64,000 bases of DNA from Paracyclopina nana. Its lineage: Eukaryota > Arthropoda > Copepoda > Cyclopoida > Cyclopettidae. The DNA is taken from assembly GCA_019096065.1 (NCBI GenBank), contig JAGUCH010000008.1, forward strand, positions 4,283,001 to 4,347,000, in the 5' to 3' direction. The position numbers and the translations under genes are program-made. A model generated the notes under the pieces. The model ran no database searches, had not been told where the DNA came from, and was given only the letters and a program-made list of their open reading frames with translations. This document shows positions 60,991 to 64,000 of this stretch, piece after piece. Numbering within the stretch: the stretch's first letter is position 1; the number at the start of each line of letters is the position of its first letter.

Positions 60991-60998
60991 TATTTATA
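60991..60998 (-). promoter_or_regulatory. TATA box of paralog 4
   Basis: TATAAATA on the minus strand, about 62-69 bp upstream of the ATG. This leaves a leader of roughly 35-40 bases with a CTCACTCGAC-type start region. Confidence 0.5.
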
Positions 60999-61009
60999 TG
61001 TCGGAGGAT

Positions 61010-62173
61010 CTTTGGGGCAACAGCGACGCCGCAAGTGTTGCCTAGGTACGCAACTTATGCGTCGCGACGCGCTAGCGATCGCTTTGGACAACGCCTTTGT
61101 CCGTTGCTTTTTGGAACTTCCGAGAACGGACGCAAAATCCCCCAGGTGGAATTCGCGTAGACTCTTGGAGCCGCCACTTGGAATTTCGAGCTGATCATGC
61201 ACCGTTCATATTAGGGATATCCACATTGATCCCTCGATATAAATGTGGACAGCTTTGAAAGAATGAAGAGGCCAGTGTTCAGCTTATGCTAATGTTGCCC
61301 TAGGTCAGTTGCCTTGAGGTCAGAGATTGTGAAATCAATACGGGGAATGAAGAGCCTCTAATGCCACATATTATTGGGAAATCGTTGCCATGTTATATAG
61401 CCACAATACATTTCTTCCTCCATAATCATAATTGGATTTTATTCACTAAGCAAATGCAATTAAGACGTATAGGCCTCACTTAAAATCTGGAAAACAATTT
61501 GCGTAAGCCGATCATAACCAGTATATTTCCTCATTGCTGAGAAGTATCCGTAGCCTTTTTTTCGTTTTTCTGTCCTCTTATCCTAAGCTTTTCTGATAGA
61601 TCATGCAATCCGCTTAAACTGGTTTTCAAACTACATGAAAACTACTTCCATTCTTCAAAAAAATAGGCCGTGGAAGGTTAAAGGTAACTTAAAAGCCCAC
61701 TATTGACAATTCAATACCAATTAAATAGATTTCGCTAGCGTTGAGCATGTTCCACCCATCAGCTATAATATTAATAGATGTTCAAAGTAATCGTTTCAAC
61801 CATTAATAGCGCACACCATGAACACAACTTTAACTATTCATGACATTGTCATGGCCTAGACGCTTCGAGCATGCAGAAAAAAGTAGGCTTGTGCGTATCA
61901 GGTTTCGCTTTCTTCCAGAACCGTTAAATGGAGTACCAAAATAGCTCGTTAATACACCCATTACGCGCACACAAGCCAGAGCTAAATGCATCAAAAGCAA
62001 CGTTGAAAACTGTACTAGTCGAAGAAAAAGCTGTCAATCTTCCGATTGTTTTAGCAACAACATGAGACCCTCAATCACCAACCTATAAACATCAGCAGCG
62101 TTCGGTGTTGCACAAATAAAAATATCAGGTTTAGCAAGTTACAACTACGCCTTTCTTTCTCGCGCGTAAGCAC
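61010..62173. other. Intergenic region between paralog 4 and the GPCR gene
   Basis: Divergent promoter space. The part near paralog 4 (61010-61200) is GC-richer. The rest is AT-rich with no gene or repeat recognised. Confidence 0.4.
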
Positions 62174-63305
62174 ATGTATGTGTATAAATTGTCTCCTTCG
62201 GCCTCGCGAAGACAGACGAAGCGATTTTCCATGCTGGCAAAAGAGAGCGAGGCGTTGGCCACGACGGAGTTGCGCTTCTGCTCAACAACGGAGGCCGCTC
62301 GCGACCTCGAGACATTTAGTTCGATATCCGACGCAATGAATAACAGAAGTAGTAGTGACACATTTATCTCTGACATGCACTACCTCACCCTCTTCTGGAT
62401 TGAAGGGGTAGGCATTGCTTCAGTGGCTCTCGTAGGGCTGGGCGTGAACCTGTTCGCCATTTGGAGGCTGTCTTTCGGCCTCCGAAAGTCGGAAAGGCAC
62501 TGCTTTCACCACTTGCTGCTCTCCCTGTCAGTCTGTGATCTCATTCACATCATTTTGACGGTGACATGCTTCTCGCTGCCCCAGCTCAGCGTTGCTTACC
62601 GGACCCAGGTTCTGCTCCATGCCATCCCCTTTTTGATTCCGCTGGCACAAATGTCCCTGTGCTCGTCCAGCTTGACCACCGTGGCTTTGACGGTGGAGAG
62701 GTACATCAGCCTTTGCTGGCCCTACCTCCGCTACAGGTTCAACATCAAGGCCTGGTATTTCATTAGCACAGTGGTTACCTTCTCTGTGTTGTACAACACT
62801 CCGAGGTTTTTCGAATGGATGACTTATACCGAGGCCGTGGAGAGGCCTTGCTCCACCTCCTATTTGCATCCAGGTAACTATAGTAATTTTTTTTTGTGTA
62901 CGACGTATGCACCATGAATATTCTAATATGCTTGCTGTAAGTGAGAAGAAACTTTGTTACTTTAGCCGTTTTAGCCTGATTAGCAAGTCAAAATACTTTT
63001 TCTCCGCGAGGAGCTCCCTGCCTTATTATGAAAATAATTGATACTTTCAGCTCAGCTAGAGCCCAACTCAGCCCCAGTCAGCCTTGTTAACGTCACCTAT
63101 CCAGCCATGACTGACATGGAGATCCTCGAAACTTTGGATGACGAGGCGCTTGAAGAGATCATTCGGACCAATTCCATGATGCATCATCATGACAACAACG
63201 AGGCTCAAACGAGTCAAGGATCCATTGCTCACAACTGTACTGAGACAGTATGGAACGTCACTTTGGTGCCCAGAGAATTGAGGAAGAATCATACATATGT
63301 TTTGG
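62174..63305 (+). CDS. FMRFamide-receptor-like class A GPCR (3' part beyond the window)
   Basis: Exons 62174-62873 and 63051-63305 join in phase; the second ends at a GTAAGA donor and no further exon is seen before 64000. TM1 is GVGIASVALVGLGVNLFAIW (N-A of the TM1 motif: GVNLFA). TM2 is HHLLLSLSVCDLIHIILTV with the usual LSxxD Asp. TM3 ends in VALTVERYISLCWP, an ERY version of DRY. TM4 has FISTVVTFSVLYNTPRFFEW, where the NxPRFFE run is typical of arthropod FMRFamide/myosuppressin-type receptors. The second exon encodes a long, glycosylated extracellular loop 2 (several N-x-S/T). TM5-TM7 are missing because the gene runs off the window or lies past a long intron. The start may be the Met at 62335 (MNNRSS) rather than 62174. 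The receptor is expected to couple a neuropeptide to G proteins. Confidence 0.78.
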
Positions 63306-64000
63306 TAAGAGTACGACATTCTCCAGCTTCCAATCAGTGTGAAATTTGATCTCGTTTGACATGGATCTCAAGCATGTTCGCCCATAGCAGAACTGCAGTA
63401 GTAGCAGTAATGCAGTTCGCTTCCAGTTTCCTGCTCGAAGAGAAAAAAGTCACATCTCACAGAGAATAATGTCTGGGGGGAAAAATAAGAGAATTTGATA
63501 CTGTCAATGTTATGATCTTCTCATTATTTATATAAGTTACGTCCAGGAAAAAAGATAAAACATTAAGATAACCAAACTTCTTCTTTTCGTGAGCCACAAC
63601 AATATAATGCACTATGTATGAGCTAAAAAAGTATATTAATAGGATACTGCCAGGACGTGCAGTGACTCAACGTATCTGTAATCCATCGTGATGCTATGAT
63701 TCATTAAGGCATTCAATAGTATTGGACAGATGCTATATACCTAGCTGTTACATTAGCCGGAAAAAAGCGAATGGTCATCTGTTTAGAGGCAACATATCAG
63801 TTGGGCTTTCAAACTCGAAAATGGAAAGAGAGAAAGCCCGTAAAGATGCCCAAGTACGAACGACCTTTTCAAAAGCAGTTCTAAAAATATGACACTGACA
63901 TATAAGAAACTGGTAAAGGTGGTATGCACTCAATCATCATGGCAATATTATCATAGAGCTCCCATATACATTTACAACATAGTGGAAAGCGAGGAAAATT
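63306..64000. other. Probable intron of the GPCR gene
   Basis: AT-rich, with no acceptor followed by a TM5-like frame and no other gene recognised. Confidence 0.45.

Overview
The window is eukaryotic nuclear DNA from an arthropod, probably a crustacean or other non-model pancrustacean. The evidence is: short GT-AG introns; two gustatory-receptor-family genes with the arthropod TYxxxxxQF-type ending; two pickpocket-like DEG/ENaC channel genes; a MICAL with the arthropod domain order; an FMRFamide-receptor-like GPCR; and a cluster of Cys-rich secreted proteins. The species cannot be named from sequence alone. Intergenic DNA is AT-rich and carries many palindromic mobile elements.

Left third (1-16 kb). 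Two gustatory-receptor-like genes lie on the minus strand next to, or nested in an upstream intron of, a PHLDB/LL5 gene on the plus strand. Two intronless DEG/ENaC genes follow, with a broken fragment of a third. Next come a neutral sphingomyelinase and a spliced host-like gene for an ORF1p-like protein that begins with a hydrophobic leader and a perfect 2A-type motif (DVEMNPGP). Middle (16-36 kb): MICAL (minus), BUD13 (plus), an unrecognised four-TM protein (plus) and a GPI-anchored Ly6 protein (minus) whose signal-peptide and C-terminal exons are very short.

Right half (36-64 kb). About 6 kb with no convincing gene leads to a nested set of mobile elements at 42.0-50.0 kb. The outer layer is a foldback element with an 8-bp target duplication. 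Inside it is a 5.3-kb hAT-like element with its own 8-bp duplication, and inside that is a 5'-truncated, GC-rich Ty3/gypsy-like retroelement with an envelope-like ORF and one LTR. Two more foldback elements (51.4-52.2 kb and 57.6-59.5 kb) share the same terminal bases and also have 8-9-bp target duplications, but they are built from unrelated tandem monomers. Between and after them sit four paralogous secreted Cys-rich protein genes, and the window ends in the first two exons of an FMRFamide-receptor-like GPCR.

Gene models were assembled by hand from open frames and GT-AG sites. For most multi-exon genes the summed coding length is divisible by three and the reading phase is kept across every junction. 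No database search was possible, so family names rest on recognised motifs.
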